Assembly (NCBI GenBank): GCA_003116875.1
Contig: BCKT01000004.1
Location: 952,201 to 1,016,200, forward strand
Direction of reading: 5' to 3'
DNA: 64,000 bases
DNA from: Takashimella koratensis
Lineage: Eukaryota; Basidiomycota; Tremellomycetes; Trichosporonales; Tetragoniomycetaceae
Below, piece by piece: positions 51,709-63,583 of this stretch (position 1 is its first letter; the number at the start of each line of letters is the position of its first letter). The position numbers and the translations under genes are program-made. A model generated the notes under the pieces. That model worked only from the letters and a program-made list of their open reading frames with translations, was not told the origin of the DNA and ran no database searches.

Positions 51709-53077
51709 GGTGCTGAGTATATGCCAAGGTGTTAGCTACCAGATGGTGTGCAGGGGGGAGAGAGGGAAGGGGAGGAAAGAGGAAGGAAGGTGGGGCGAGG
51801 TGAAGTGGAGTGTGGGAAGTGTGAGGAGGAGGGGGTAAGGAAGGCGTCGCCAATCTTTGGAGACGCATGAGGTGGAGCAAGGATGAAGAGCTTAGCAAAT
51901 GGACTTACCGAGGAGGAAAGAGGTGGGAAGGGAGCAGAGCTGATCGAGCGAGAGGGGATGACGAGTGGGCTATGGGTGGGACGAAGCGTGCGCGCGTGGG
52001 TGGGGAAAGAGAGGAGGGCGAGTGGATTGGTGGGTGGGCAGGAAGGAAGGGTGGAAGAATGACGCCGAGGTATCCAGAGCCAGAGGGGCGTCTGGGAGGT
52101 CAGCGTGGGTGTGGTTGAACGAGGTGGGTGGGAAGGGATGTTGGAGGAGAGACGATGAGGATGAGGATGAGGGAGAGGAGAAGGAGAGGAGAAGGAGAGG
52201 AGAAAGACAGGAAGGAAGGTGAGAGTGAAGAGGAGAAGGAGAGTGGTGCAAGGTAAAGAGGATGGAAGGTGAGTGAGTGAGTGCAAGATGCAAGGTGGAA
52301 GGTGGTGATGGTTAGGTCAACGATGTAAAGCAAGGATCAAGGAATGCCATCATCGTTGCATCAAAAAACCCACTCATCACAGAAATCAAAATCACACACG
52401 ACCCTTTCGTCTCCCCATCCTTTGGCCATGCGATCGCGTTGGCCCGGGGACACTGACTGCGGAACCAAGACGAGTCAGACGAGTCAGAACATCGATCCGA
52501 CCTGTCTCTCACCAGAATCTTACTCACTGCCACAATGGTTCACAGCTCTGGGTCTCTGCCACTGTTCCCCCCCACCGCCCAACGAACCATACCGGTGCCC
52601 TCAACCATCTGAGCCATGTGGTATCAACCCAACGCCTTTCTCCTAGCGCTTCTGTCCTCCCCTCCCCTCCTCTCCCATCCCCACGCCCCGCCCCCACCCC
52701 ACCCGTCCCCGCGCCAAATCGAAAGGAGGCCACACTTCCGACGGCCGACCTAAGAACCAACCAACCAACCAACCAACCAACCAACCAACCACTTCCGCCC
52801 GTTTTTCCCTTTACCTGCCTCGCTCCACGCGCTGAATGTGGCCGAGACCGCTTTCGTTAGCCGTTACATTCCTCATCACTCATCTGGTATTACTACCCCT
52901 GAGATCTTATGCATTCGACGACATCGACACCGACGGCGTAACATTGTGACCGATCACTCCTTCGCACCGACCTACACACAGACGAGCGGTACGCGGATGC
53001 CCGATGCAAAACGGAAACCTATCAACCAACGCCCCTTCCTCTCTTCGTCCCTTGCTCCCCTTCCATACAACCACCCT
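51709..53077. promoter_or_regulatory. Mei2-like gene promoter and leader
   Basis: About 1.37 kb. The first 600 bp upstream of the Mei2-like ATG are purine-rich on the plus strand (GGAGAGGAGAAGG repeats, about 52160-52240), so pyrimidine-rich in the transcript direction. It also holds a CCAA tetranucleotide repeat. No supported ORF. Confidence 0.45.
52755..52790. repeat. (CCAA)n tetranucleotide repeat
   Basis: About nine AACC/CCAA units in a row, in the gene-free stretch between SRP72 and the Mei2-like gene. Read directly. Confidence 0.95.
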
Positions 53078-54723
53078 TTACTTCTTCTTCCCCTTCTTGT
53101 TCTTCCCCCCTCCACCGCCTCCTCCACCGCCGCCGCCACCGCCCCCACCCCCGCTCGTGCTGCCTTGAGTAAAGCCTGTGCCCATGCTCTCCTTGACGCC
53201 CTTCTTCTTACCCTGCGCAGCGGCAAACGACGCCCGTTGCCGCATCGGGATCCACCTCTCGGGCTGGGTAATCTGTCAGCTACGCCCTTTCACCCGTGAC
53301 CTTGGATCCGTCGTCTTCAGCCATCTCCTCCTCGCCCTCTCTCCTCCCCTCCTCTCTTCTTCATTCCCATTTCATCTCCAGAGTCCACTTACATCCAGCG
53401 TAAAGGCCTTGCCCTGCGTTGCGCCCTTTGGCAACTTATGTCTCGGCTTTGCCCTAAACTTCTCCCCCTTCTCCTTCTCCTTCTCATTCCCCTTAGCCTT
53501 GACCGGCGGTGCCGGTGTCGATGTCGACGCCGCGCCCTTCTTTTCTCCCGGTGCGAGCCCGCTCGCCCAGCCTGTCGGGATGGACGGGACGTAAGACTCG
53601 AGGTCCCCGTCGGTCGGGGTGTACGGCGTGAGGCCCGAGTTGGAAGAATCAGTCGCTGGGGCGGCGAGGTGGCCGTGGAATTCGTGGTTGATGAATGAGA
53701 GGTGTGCAGCAGCGGCGGACTGGTTGGTGCTGATATCCTCAAACTCGGGAGAGGTCTGTATAAGGTGAGAAGAGATTAGCGGGTTGCGAGGGGTTGGGAC
53801 GAGATGTGAGATGTAGCCAGGACTGATCAAGCCTATACTCACGCTGTCTACCGCCGCAAGGAGCTCGTCGTAGATCTCCTGGGCACGCTCGTACTCGCCG
53901 AGGCGGTACCTCTGTCCAAGTCAGTAAGTGCACCTCTTCACCTCTCGCAGCTCCATTCCCATCCTCCATCCCAGTCCCAGTTTCCTCTCCATCCCTAGCC
54001 TCCTCCAGCTACGAACATCAACCCATCTTCGCCCGAGTTCACATCTACTTACAATCTGCGCTTCCAAATGCTGTTCCCTCCTTCCACTCTCTTTAAAACC
54101 CTGCATAACCTCCAGTGCCTCTTTCTCTCTATGCAACCGATAGAGACAATACGCTCTTTCAAACTCGAGCGCGGGCTTGTCGCCTCGGCCGGCATCTTCT
54201 TTACCCTCGGTAGCGGTAGTCACGAGCGAGAGGGCAGCGGCGTAGTCGTCGGTGTGCAAGTGGATGAAGAGTAGAGTTTGGAAGGCGGATGTTGATTTGG
54301 GGTCGAGAGCGAGGACTAGAGAAAAGGAACGGGGTTAGCATAGGTTTAGTGAAGTCGGTAGGAGGGCAACGGCGGCCGCAAGACGGGAGAAGGAAATCGT
54401 CGTCCACGGCAGGAGGTAGTCACGACGAGTCAAGCAAATAAATTCCAAAGCAAAGCAGATAACGGACAAACGAAACCAGTTACGCATACGATACTCGTAC
54501 CCCCTGAATGCTCAAATGCTCGTGAATCAAGGAACCAAGGACGCCGCAACAACCTTTACCACAACATGGACTCACTTTTCCTACACGTCTTTTTGGCATT
54601 CTCGAAATACCCATCATCAACTTGGTCCGTCAAAGCGCGATACAACAACGGTAGCCTCTCTTCTGCGGGACGCGGCGGACGCGGCGTGAACGGTTTACGC
54701 TTAGGTTGGGCTGGGGTCGACAT
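53078..54723 (-). CDS. SRP72: Signal recognition particle subunit SRP72, short form
   Basis: Component of the SRP that targets secretory proteins to the ER; its C-terminal motif binds 7S RNA. Exons on the minus strand: 54723-54576, 54315-54053, 53911-53843, 53755-53393 and 53263-53078 (342 residues). N-terminal TPR units are present (FENAKKTCRKILALDP, FERAYCLYRLHREKEALEVM, RYRLGEYERAQEIYDELL). After NQSAAAAHLSF the protein passes through a low-complexity linker straight to the RNA-binding block (RAKPRHKLPKG, PERWIPMRQRAS, GKKKG). The tail has about 16 glycines followed by KNKKGKKK. Other SRP72 proteins have roughly 550-670 residues with a long TPR array between these parts. All splice sites are standard, so the shortness looks genuine. 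Confidence 0.88.
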
Positions 54724-55418
54724 CGGGATTAGGTAGGGTGGTGGGTTGGTGGGGTGGTGGGATGACGGGTTGAGAGGTAAGGGAAAGTTCGAGATTCTCG
54801 ATGTTGAGGTGAGAGTGGATAAGTCAGGACTGAGCCTGAATTCGGAAATTATCAGTTTCAGGCTCTCTCCGAGGAATAGGTCGTGTGCTCCGTCTCACTT
54901 GCATCTACAGCGTCCAATGCTTCGACTCTGGAATCATACATGCCGTGAACTTGAAGTTTGCAATGGGCAACGTAGCACGGCACGTCACTATATGACCCGT
55001 GACGAACAAGCTGTCAACTCATGACCCGGTTTCTGGTGGAATAAATCGCCTTATTTCCTCCAGCTTCAAGATCACGCCGCGGACTCAACATGCGTCTCCC
55101 GCTGATTCCACTAAACCGTATTGAGCGTCTAATGGTGACCTGCATAGACCTCATCATGTACAGGTCTACATACCCCCCCCCCCCCCCCCTTTTCCCATCT
55201 TCCTATCCCACTGTCCCACTGTCCCACTACCTTCACATCCTCCCATCCTACCACCCTCCCGTCTCAGTATCTCGTAATGCAACTTCCCTTTAACCTCTCA
55301 TCGCTCAACACAACCTGTAAAAGAAAGCAATTATCAGCTCCAACCCTCACTATCCATCCATCATCACGTCTTCACGTTCTGCCAACATAAAAAAAGATAT
55401 GCTCGACTCCTAATTCAC
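54724..55418. other. SRP72 promoter and transcription factor 3' region
   Basis: About 695 bp between two genes on the minus strand. It includes a 17-C homopolymer (55173-55189). A possible small 3' exon of the transcription factor (acceptor near 55318) would change only its last residues. Nothing else seen. Confidence 0.4.
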
Positions 55419-55793
55419 TCACAAGACCTGTAGACCCAAATCGTCGCAAACGGGCTTCCAATCCGCCCTTGGTTGACCCGTATCCATCCTCCTCCAAGCT
55501 TCCTGAATAATTCGAGAAGCCGTATCGACATCGAAGCAGCATTGGGTCCTAGTTACAAGTTAGCAAAGTCTCCTCATCCCTGTGCGAGTTGTCTACAAGG
55601 TTGAACCAGAGACCAAGCCGATCCACGACTTCACTAGGCTCGACTTACTTGAATCCCTCGAGAAGAGTCAATAACCAAGGTCTCATCGCTCCATCGACAC
55701 AGCAACCCGCAATGACCGCAGGCCACATCAAGCTATCCGTGAGTTAGCCAAATCATTCCTCATATTCCTCATACTCTCCTTCTTCTCTCCCTC

Positions 55794-55877
<84 letters not shown>

Positions 55878-58800
55878 GTTCTCCCCTCTCTACTCGCTCC
55901 CTCTCGTTACACTCCTTGACTACACCATCGGCCCTGAACTCACTCGATAGACATGCCGAGCGCCGCAGTGGAGATGGAACAATGTTGGAGCACCTGATGA
56001 GCTGCAGCTTGAACTCTTGGGTCGTCTCTTGGTCGACCAAAGACCATACGGAGGAGTAGGATCTGGTGACTATTAGCTCTGCGCCCCAATCTCTACTCTT
56101 TTTCCCTCCTCCTCCTTCTTCTTCTTCTCCTCCACTTCTTCGAATCCCTTCCATTTCCCTTCTGCCCCCTCCACCCATATCGCCGACAGTCCCACACCCT
56201 TACTCACCCTCATAGCATGCGCATAGGCTTTATTCCCAACCTGGACACGTTCATGTTCCATTGTCGGGGTTTGTAAACTCTCAATCCAAGCGTCCACATC
56301 TCTCCTTAGCACTCTTGCCTCTTCCAACAACGGGTCATCCACCGGCACTAGGAACCCTGGTACCAAATTCGTCGGTAACAGCCCTTCGTTCCTCGAATCG
56401 ACATGTACGAGGCCGTTGGTAGGTGATCCGTCGAGGCGAGAGATAGCTGGAGGTGGAGTTGGCGGTAACGCCAGGTCGGGCAGTTCCACGTCGTCTAGGC
56501 CAAGGTCCGGGAGAGGGGAGAGAATAGGTAACGGGAGGTCAGGGAGAGATAGGTCAAGTGAGAATTCGGGAATATCGGTTTCGGACAAAGTACGACGAGA
56601 TTTGTGTACCCGAGAGATGAGTCGAGCCGTACGTGCGAAGAGGTGGACCATGACTCGGGACACTAAGGTGGGGTCAGTAACAAACTTGTGAACTTGGACT
56701 GCGAAGAGATGTCTCGACTCCTTCCGGTTTTCCCTCGTCTGCACACCTGTCCAAAAAGCCACTAGACTCACTGCCAAATTGCTTCTCCACCGAATGATCC
56801 TCATAAGTCGAACTCGATTTCTCAAACCACCAATTCTCCCACTGATCACAGATGAACGTTGGTTCCTTGCCCGTCGTCAAGCAGCCTGTTGCATGAGTCA
56901 GTCACTACTCCCTTCTCCTTTGCTCTCTTCCCTTCTTCCACGATACGAAGATAGCTTCAGATGACCCCTGGGCATGCGCTTCGACGATGGGGTGGGGACC
57001 TTGACTCACCGAAAGTCTCGTAAATTGTGAGAATCTCGAGCATCAATCGAGCAGGAGAGACTGTCACGCCATCTGTAATCATCTTTGGCTGACTGGCTTT
57101 CAGCATCTCTGCTGGTCCCCCTCGGCTAATCCAATGGTCAGTACATCTTCCCGCCTTATTCTCCTCTCCAATTTCCTCCTCGTCTTCGCCCTTGTTTCTT
57201 CCACTCACAAAGCGACCATTCTCCTCGCGAGGTGAAAATTATCCTGCCACCCTCCTCCACCAAAGAAAATATCAATAGTCGCTAAAGCCGTTGCGGCACC
57301 TAGAGCCGCATCCGATCTTGCTCCATCTCCACTATCATGTGCCGCAGCGCGTCGAACCATTTCTTTCCCCGTATCGCGGAGGTTGGAGGCGTAGGTGAAC
57401 ATGGCAGCTGTTGCGGCGGTGTTGTTGGTACCTGATCGAGCAAGGAGGAAAGCTTGGTGGATTGCGCCAATACCGAGAAGGGTGATACGGAGGGCATCGG
57501 CAGCGGGATTGGCACCTGACTCCGTGTCAGCACGAGAACAAGTCATATGTGATTGGAGGGAGGAGGAAAGGAATTGGGAGGGTTGCAGGTCACGATGGGA
57601 AAGGGGAGGAAAGGTAACTTACCCCTAGGCGAATCCAGGGCCAAGGGCAGATTGATAGCGAGCATAGGGTTGAGTCCACTCGGAATGGCCATCATCAAAT
57701 CTGCCGCGTTTGCGCAATAATGAAGGATCAAGCTTCTCTCCTGTGGTGTTGGGAACCAGGGTAACAAGACTGTCACAAAAATATCAGCTCCACCTCTTGC
57801 CTGTCTTCTTCACCAATTTCGTTACTCCTACTCCTTGTGGAAAGCAACTCACAATTCGGGGTGGATAACATCGGTGCACCACCTTGAGCCGTCCAACTAG
57901 CCTGTTTCCCAGCTGCTTCTGACTGAGCATGAGACGCCTGGCCTAACAAATCCAGTCCTAAATTCTGACCCATCTGTCCAAACCCAAACGTCGTCGCGTC
58001 GAATCCTGGTCCCGTGATGCCCGAGATCCCTAGTAAAGACGTGTTTGAACCTGACATGGAATTGGGTAAAGTCCAGTCGGTAGGGTTGAGGGAGATACCG
58101 TCTGCCCCACCGAGGTTGAAATTGAAAGTATCAAAGTCCCCTCGCCTATGAAAAACAAGATGTCAGCTAGAGTCGCAGAGAAGGAAAATGTTGGGGTGAG
58201 GGGAAAAGTGGGAAAGGATACGTACACTCCATCGGGAATAGCAACGTCGTCTTCGTCCTTTTCATTCTCGTCATCTTCGTCTTCAGAACTACCTGATGCA
58301 CCCTTCTTGTTCTTTCCCTTTTTCGGCGGCACCTCGGGGTCTGGAAAGTGACACTGGCGTAACAAGACGTATCAACAAATCATTCCCACCAAATTCCGAC
58401 ACCTCTACCTCTCACGCTCGTCCATTCTGCTCCAACCCCTTTTCCGCACTCCCTCTTTCTCCCTCTTCACCTATACCCAAGACTTTCATTCAACTTACCG
58501 GCCTTTTCGCCACCTGACACCTCCTACAGACTGGTCTCCCTTCATCGCACTTGATTCTCCTTGACCTACACCCTAAACACCCTGTTCTCGTTCTCGTATA
58601 CTTTTGCCTCCTCTTCACACCTGACCTTCCTGACCTGATCGGACCAGGTGCGGTATCCCCTTCATCTTGTTCTCCATCGTCGTCGGCGTCTGGATCACCG
58701 TCGCCATCGGTTATCTCGACGGGAGGTGCGCGAGAGTGGGGTCGGGGTTTGGATCCAGAGACGGAGGCGGAAGCAGAGGCAGAGGCAGAGGCAGAAGTTC

Positions 58801-59579
58801 CATCTGTGCCGGTGTCGCCACGGGTGAAGGGGCTAGCAGACGATCCAGAGTCCGCGGAACGCTCGCTGGCGGTCATTTCGGCAGAGCCCTGGAGAGCACG
58901 ACGAGCAGCTGCGGCGGATGATTCGACTTGAGGGAGGTTGGATGCCGCCCGGGCAATCTGCGACGGGGAGAGCGAAGGTTGTTGCGGTATACTCCTACGG
59001 CAGCGTTAGCACAACAAATAGCATAGGTAGATGAGAACAAGAGAAGGGGAGAGGTGAAGAATGAAAACGTGAGAGATGGTGGAAGAGAGAGAGAGATGGG
59101 GAGGTGGCAAGGTGGCAAGAGACGTACTGATTGACAGGTGGTTGCGGATGATAAATCATGCCATTGGACTGTCCCACGATCCCGCCTTCGCGCGCGTTGA
59201 ACGGTGCAGCTGCAGGCGAGTTGGAGCCCGATGCCGCGAACCCGGCTGGGAGGGGGTACCTCTGTAGCAGACCTACGAGGTCAGGCGACGAAGCTGGAGA
59301 AGATTCGGGAGATAGCCCGAACGCCGAAGAGATTGATGAGAGCGGGTGAGCCGGGTGGGTCGGGAGCGAAGGGTGTTGAGGGAGTGGTTGGGGAAGGTGG
59401 GAGGGTTGTTGAGAGTGTTGAGGACGCATGTAGGGTTGAGGTTGGGGTGGAAGGGGTTGGGATTGGGATTGAGAGGGTGGAAGGGATGGCCGAGGTCCGC
59501 CGCCTCCGTTTCCGCCGCCTTGGGTAGAGGCCATGGAAGAAGGCCCCGAAGTAGGGTCCGTATCGTACATGCTATGCAT
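55419..59579 (-). CDS. Zn(II)2Cys6 fungal transcription factor
   Basis: Nuclear DNA-binding regulator with a binuclear zinc cluster; target unknown. Twelve exons on the minus strand: 59579-59128, 58994-58499, 58353-58226, 58145-57853, 57769-57623, 57515-57209, 57125-57010, 56885-56772, 56662-56208, 56062-55944, 55732-55649 and 55548-55419 (946 residues). The N-terminus is Pro/Gln/Ser-rich. The zinc cluster CLGCRSRRIKC...CRRCQVAKRP-C has all six cysteines, the last supplied by exon 3. An acidic region follows, then a helical middle-homology domain (LLPWFPTPQERSLILHYC, ANPAADALRITLLGIGAIHQAFL, ICDQWENWWFEKS) like the fungal_trans_2 family. The frame is also open upstream to an ATG at 59855, so the start could be earlier. 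Intron 10 contains an 81-bp poly-C tract (poly-G in the transcript). Confidence 0.88.
55795..55875. repeat. 81-bp poly-C tract inside an intron
   Basis: A run of C interrupted once by T (55826), inside intron 10 (55943-55733) of the transcription factor gene. The transcript would carry an almost pure G-run ending about 60 nt before the acceptor. Its length may be inexact because homopolymers are hard to sequence. Confidence 0.95.
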
Positions 59580-60648
59580 GCGTGGGAGCTCGCCACAACC
59601 CGCTGTTGTCGACGGCGAGGTAGCTTTGCGAGTGGGCGAGGTTTCGATGTGGGTATGGGGTATGGGATGAAGGGTTATGGGTATGGGAGGTCGGGTAAAA
59701 TGCGATGCGATGTGGGATGAGAAGGGAGGGTGGGGGATATGAGTGGGTAGGTTGGATCTGTCGCCGAGGTCCTTTGGGGCAAGGGCACGCCACGCCCCTT
59801 TCTCTCTCGCTGGCTCGTACGTTCTCCGCGGCGGGGGAGGGGGGCTACGTCGCAAGTCCTCCTTGGCCGGGTATTGATCTCGGTGCGCGGTGTCGCGGAG
59901 TCGCGGTGTCGTCGACCAGTGGGTTCAGAGGATGAGGTAGGTGTGTGTTGAAAAGAGGTGAGATGGAAAAATTGCAAATTGAATGGCAAAGGCAGCAAAG
60001 AGGACCTGGGCGGCTAGTTATCATACGCTAAAGCGGGGTGACGGTAGCCGGAAGCAAAAGTGGGAATAGGGCGGATCTGCGGTGGATTAGGAATCGAGAG
60101 CAAGTATTACAGTAGACCTCTATTAGCAGGCCAATGAGTCAGTCAGAACACAGACGGCGCGGTGACCATCATCGACCTCGTCGCCTTGGGCAATGCATGG
60201 CCCGAGAACGACCGCAGCGAAGCTCAGGCCTGGCGTCGGTTCTTTTTTTACTCAGCTTATGTCGTTATCGCCCACCCGCTGTCACCGGACCACGGACGGC
60301 CCTTCTGTCTTTCTGTCTTTCTTTCCCCTCTCAGGTCCCAAGCCCCCAAGCCACCCGGCTCCGTCCGCCTGCGTGGATATCACGAGAACGGGATAAACAG
60401 GCACAAGTGTCCGCGGGATCCGGCCGAGTGAGGGGTACACTCTTTCTTACACGGGCTTGGTCGGGGCTGTCGTCTACCTCCACAGGAACACGGATACCCT
60501 CCGAAATACTTGAAGCTTTCCCGGATGTCTCTCTTACCTCCATGCAGCCATGATTATACTCAGTACATCTGCCAAGTATCTCTCAACTACAACAAACCGT
60601 GCTTTCCCACCTCTCTTGACCTTACTGAGCCTGCCTAAACCTCTTACC
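59580..60648. other. Promoter of the Zn2Cys6 gene
   Basis: About 1.07 kb. It includes the possible N-terminal extension of the transcription factor up to 59855 and the 3' region of the next minus-strand gene. Plus-strand open frames at 60134-60553 lack conserved features. Confidence 0.4.
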
Positions 60649-62349
60649 TCACACCTCATCCCCTCTCTCCTGCTCGATCCCGGCTCCTACTTCCTTCCCA
60701 TTCCCTGCCCAAACTCCTACACCCATCCCTACCAAACTCCTAAACATATCACCTTCCTCTTCCTCTCTTTTCCTCTCCTTCTCCAGCTCGTCTCGGGTGC
60801 GTTTGACTCCCTTGCGGCGGATAGGGGTATCTTGTTCGCGTTGTCGGACAACGTCGAGTTCAGGGACGAGGTGGGTCAGGTGCGAAGGGACGAGAGCGGT
60901 ACGTGAGACCGCGGAACGTGGAGGACGGCCACGTTTCCGAAGAAGGGGTGTGGTTTGCGGGGAAGAGGCATCGAGACTCGTGTGGGTGAAGAGAGACAAT
61001 GGGGCGTGAGGAAGGGTTCCGCGCTGAGTAAAGAACAAGGCAGTAGTCAGCTAGAGTTCCTGACGCCTTATCGACAAATTTTGGACACGAGAGACGTTGG
61101 AGGGGGAGAGCATGAAGCAGAGAGAGAAATGGACAAATGAACCGATGGATATGTATGGTTAAACCCAACTCACCTCTTTCAACTGCCTGAGAAGACCCTC
61201 TACGTTCGACCTAACCTGGAGCATGACATTCTTGACCTCCATCTCATGCTCGACCTTGTCTCCTTCCGAATCGGCATGTACCAGCCCTGCCAATTCCGAT
61301 TGCAACGCATCAACCTCTTCTTTGAGCTCGTCGACGCCAGTTTGCAGCCTCGCTGCCATATCTCTCAACACTCCCGCTTTCTGCTTTACGCTCTCCACTG
61401 CCTCTGCCGCCTGGGCTGCTTGTGCCTCCACTGCACTGTCCGCTTCTGTCACCGGCTGGGGTTTACCCCGCATGCCCTTGGCGAGTGCGGCGAGGTCGGC
61501 TTCCCTCGCTGCGATCGCCGCACGCACAGCCGCCAGTTCATTGGTCAGTGCGAGACGCGTGATCGCGAACGGGTCACACGGGGTGATCTCGACGCCCGAT
61601 GGGTCCGCGAGGGTAACCGAAGTGACGAGTCCGTGAATAAAGTCACGAGCAGTCGCTTCGATATTATCCTGCTCCTCCTGATTCCCCTCGGTCCGTGAAA
61701 CTGGCGCCTCGGCGTCGTCCCGTGTACCTTGCTGCTGGCCGCCAACATTATCCCAGTCGACCTCGTCGACTCCCGAGTCGTCGAGGATATCATCAAAGTC
61801 CAACCGATTCACCGAGTGCGCAAACTCGCGCAGGGTATCGAGTGTCGCGGCGTCGTGAGATACATCGTGACCTTTGTTTTCGCCCCTTTCGAGTGACTTG
61901 ACGATTTCGCGGAGTCGTGCGTTCTCCTGCTGGAGCGCGATCTGTGTGACTTCCATCCCTGCCTGGAGATCGAGTTTGCGCGACTTGACTCGCTGTTCGA
62001 GACTGGTTGCGGAGGCTGCGGCTGCCGAGGTTGATGCTGCGTTGGGGTCGGCGCCGGTCGCCTCGAGATTCACGTCGTCATCGACATCGTCTTCACCGCC
62101 TTCTTCTTCTGCATCCTCCTCTACCCCTTCTCCTACGTCCCCAATTCGCTGCGGCTGCTGCTGGCCAGGTTGAACATGCGCTACCTCATCCATAAGCGAA
62201 GGGTCGATGATGATATGACTGCTGTCGTCACCGCCGTGGTCGGCGAGGTAGTGAGCGTCATCGCCAGCGGTCGGGAACAAGGATTCGAGAGGTGCGAGTG
62301 CCGAGTTTGACGGAAGCTGTGTCTCGTCTGCGCCGCTTGGGTTGGACAT
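60649..62349 (-). CDS. AT-hook, coiled-coil acidic protein
   Basis: Two exons on the minus strand, 62349-61174 and 61023-60649, joined in phase 0 (516 residues). The open frame begins upstream but the first true ATG is at 62349. The first third is acidic (EEDAEEEGGEDDVDDD). Coiled-coil-like helices occupy residues ~125-165 (LQAGMEVTQIALQQENARLREI) and ~265-390, separated by a conserved-looking DFIHGLVTSVTLADPSGVEITPCDPFAI segment. Exon 2 contains KRGRPPRS, a good AT-hook for AT-rich minor-groove binding, and a basic KGVKRTRDELEKERKREEEE helix. It may be a chromatin- or kinetochore-associated protein, but no orthologue is recognised. Confidence 0.72.
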
Positions 62350-63583
62350 GACGTGGGCTGGGTTGTTGAGGGTGGTAGTTGACAGAGGGATGGATTTGGG
62401 GTACAAGTCGAGCTGCGAGGGAGACGGTGGAGTTGGGGAAGGGTAGGATGGGGTAGGATGGGGCAGGATGGGGTCAACTGTGGGTTACGAGGAGTGATGT
62501 CAATGGCAGTGTCTTGTCGCAGTCAAAGTTGAGCAATGGTCCATGTTATGTTGACAAGATTTCAAGGGTAGTGAGTTGGATGCCGTGTTTATTTATATAC
62601 ACTGCCCATCTAAGCGTGGTCTCATCCCATGCGTGTCGCCATGAGCGTGTGCATCAGATTCAATCAAGCACTGAGACATGGGTGGGAAGTGGGAGGGGGA
62701 GTTGCCAGCACCGCCTGCATAGTGACAGTAACAGTCCCCACTCGACTGCTAGCTCGCATGGATGGTGCTACTTTCTACTCATGCTCATGCCTACGTGCGA
62801 CGTTGTGCTACGGGTTAAACCAGCCAAAGTGTAACCGAATCAAATGAATCGACTAATGACCTATATAGGCATTAGGAAATGCAATACAATCCACCCAAGA
62901 GCCAAGACTGACACGCGTGTGCTCTAAACAACCATACTGGTCCCCTCGTTCCCTTACCCTGCCCTGCGGCTCCTACGGTCCCCTGCGATCCCACCCTGGT
63001 GCTTGGTCACTCACTACACGTCTGTCTCTCTCTGCCTCTGTTCATCTATCTGCCTATCTTGCTTGCTTGCCGATCAGAGTCAAGTCACGAGCCAACCGCC
63101 CATAGCCACCACCACCCACGGCCAAGAAAACCGAGTAGACTAATCCCTTGTCTTTTAGGGATTAGGTACTACCTCTCTACTCGACCCACCGGGCATCTGC
63201 ACAAGCGTCCTTTAGTCACCCTCTGACCCTCTCTCCCACCACCATTCCCCTCCCTCTCACCTCGCACCTCCCTCCTCCTCTTCCCACTCGACAATCGCTC
63301 CTTATCCAACAACCTCCCCATCCATCCCATCGTCCACCCGCACACTCTTTCATCCATACATATTTCCCTACTTCCCCACCCACCGGCACACCCCATCCTC
63401 CATCCTCCATCCGCTCATCAATCCACCCGCGGTCACCTTGGCGTCGACACCCACCGGCCATCGTCATCCTCACCGTCATCGCCATCGCCCGACATCGCAT
63501 TCACTCCTCCCTCTCCCTCTTCCACCACCCATTCATCCATCCTCCTGCTCTAACCACTTCCCCTCCCAACCCAACAACCAAGC
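62350..63583. promoter_or_regulatory. Long divergent intergenic region
   Basis: About 1.23 kb between the AT-hook gene and the last plus-strand gene. Tandem GGGTAGGAT-type units lie near 62441-62472. The right part (about 63200-63580) is CT-rich with CATCC repeats, probably a long leader. No supported ORF. Confidence 0.45.

Noticed and set aside
51732..52293. Overlapping 107-184 codon frames upstream of the Mei2-like gene
   Set aside because: Pyrimidine-rich leader sequence giving Ser/Pro/Leu-rich nonsense; no conserved feature.
59580..59855. N-terminal extension of the Zn2Cys6 factor from an ATG at 59855
   Set aside because: The extension is Pro/His low-complexity. The ATG at 59579 is preferred, but this is not excluded.
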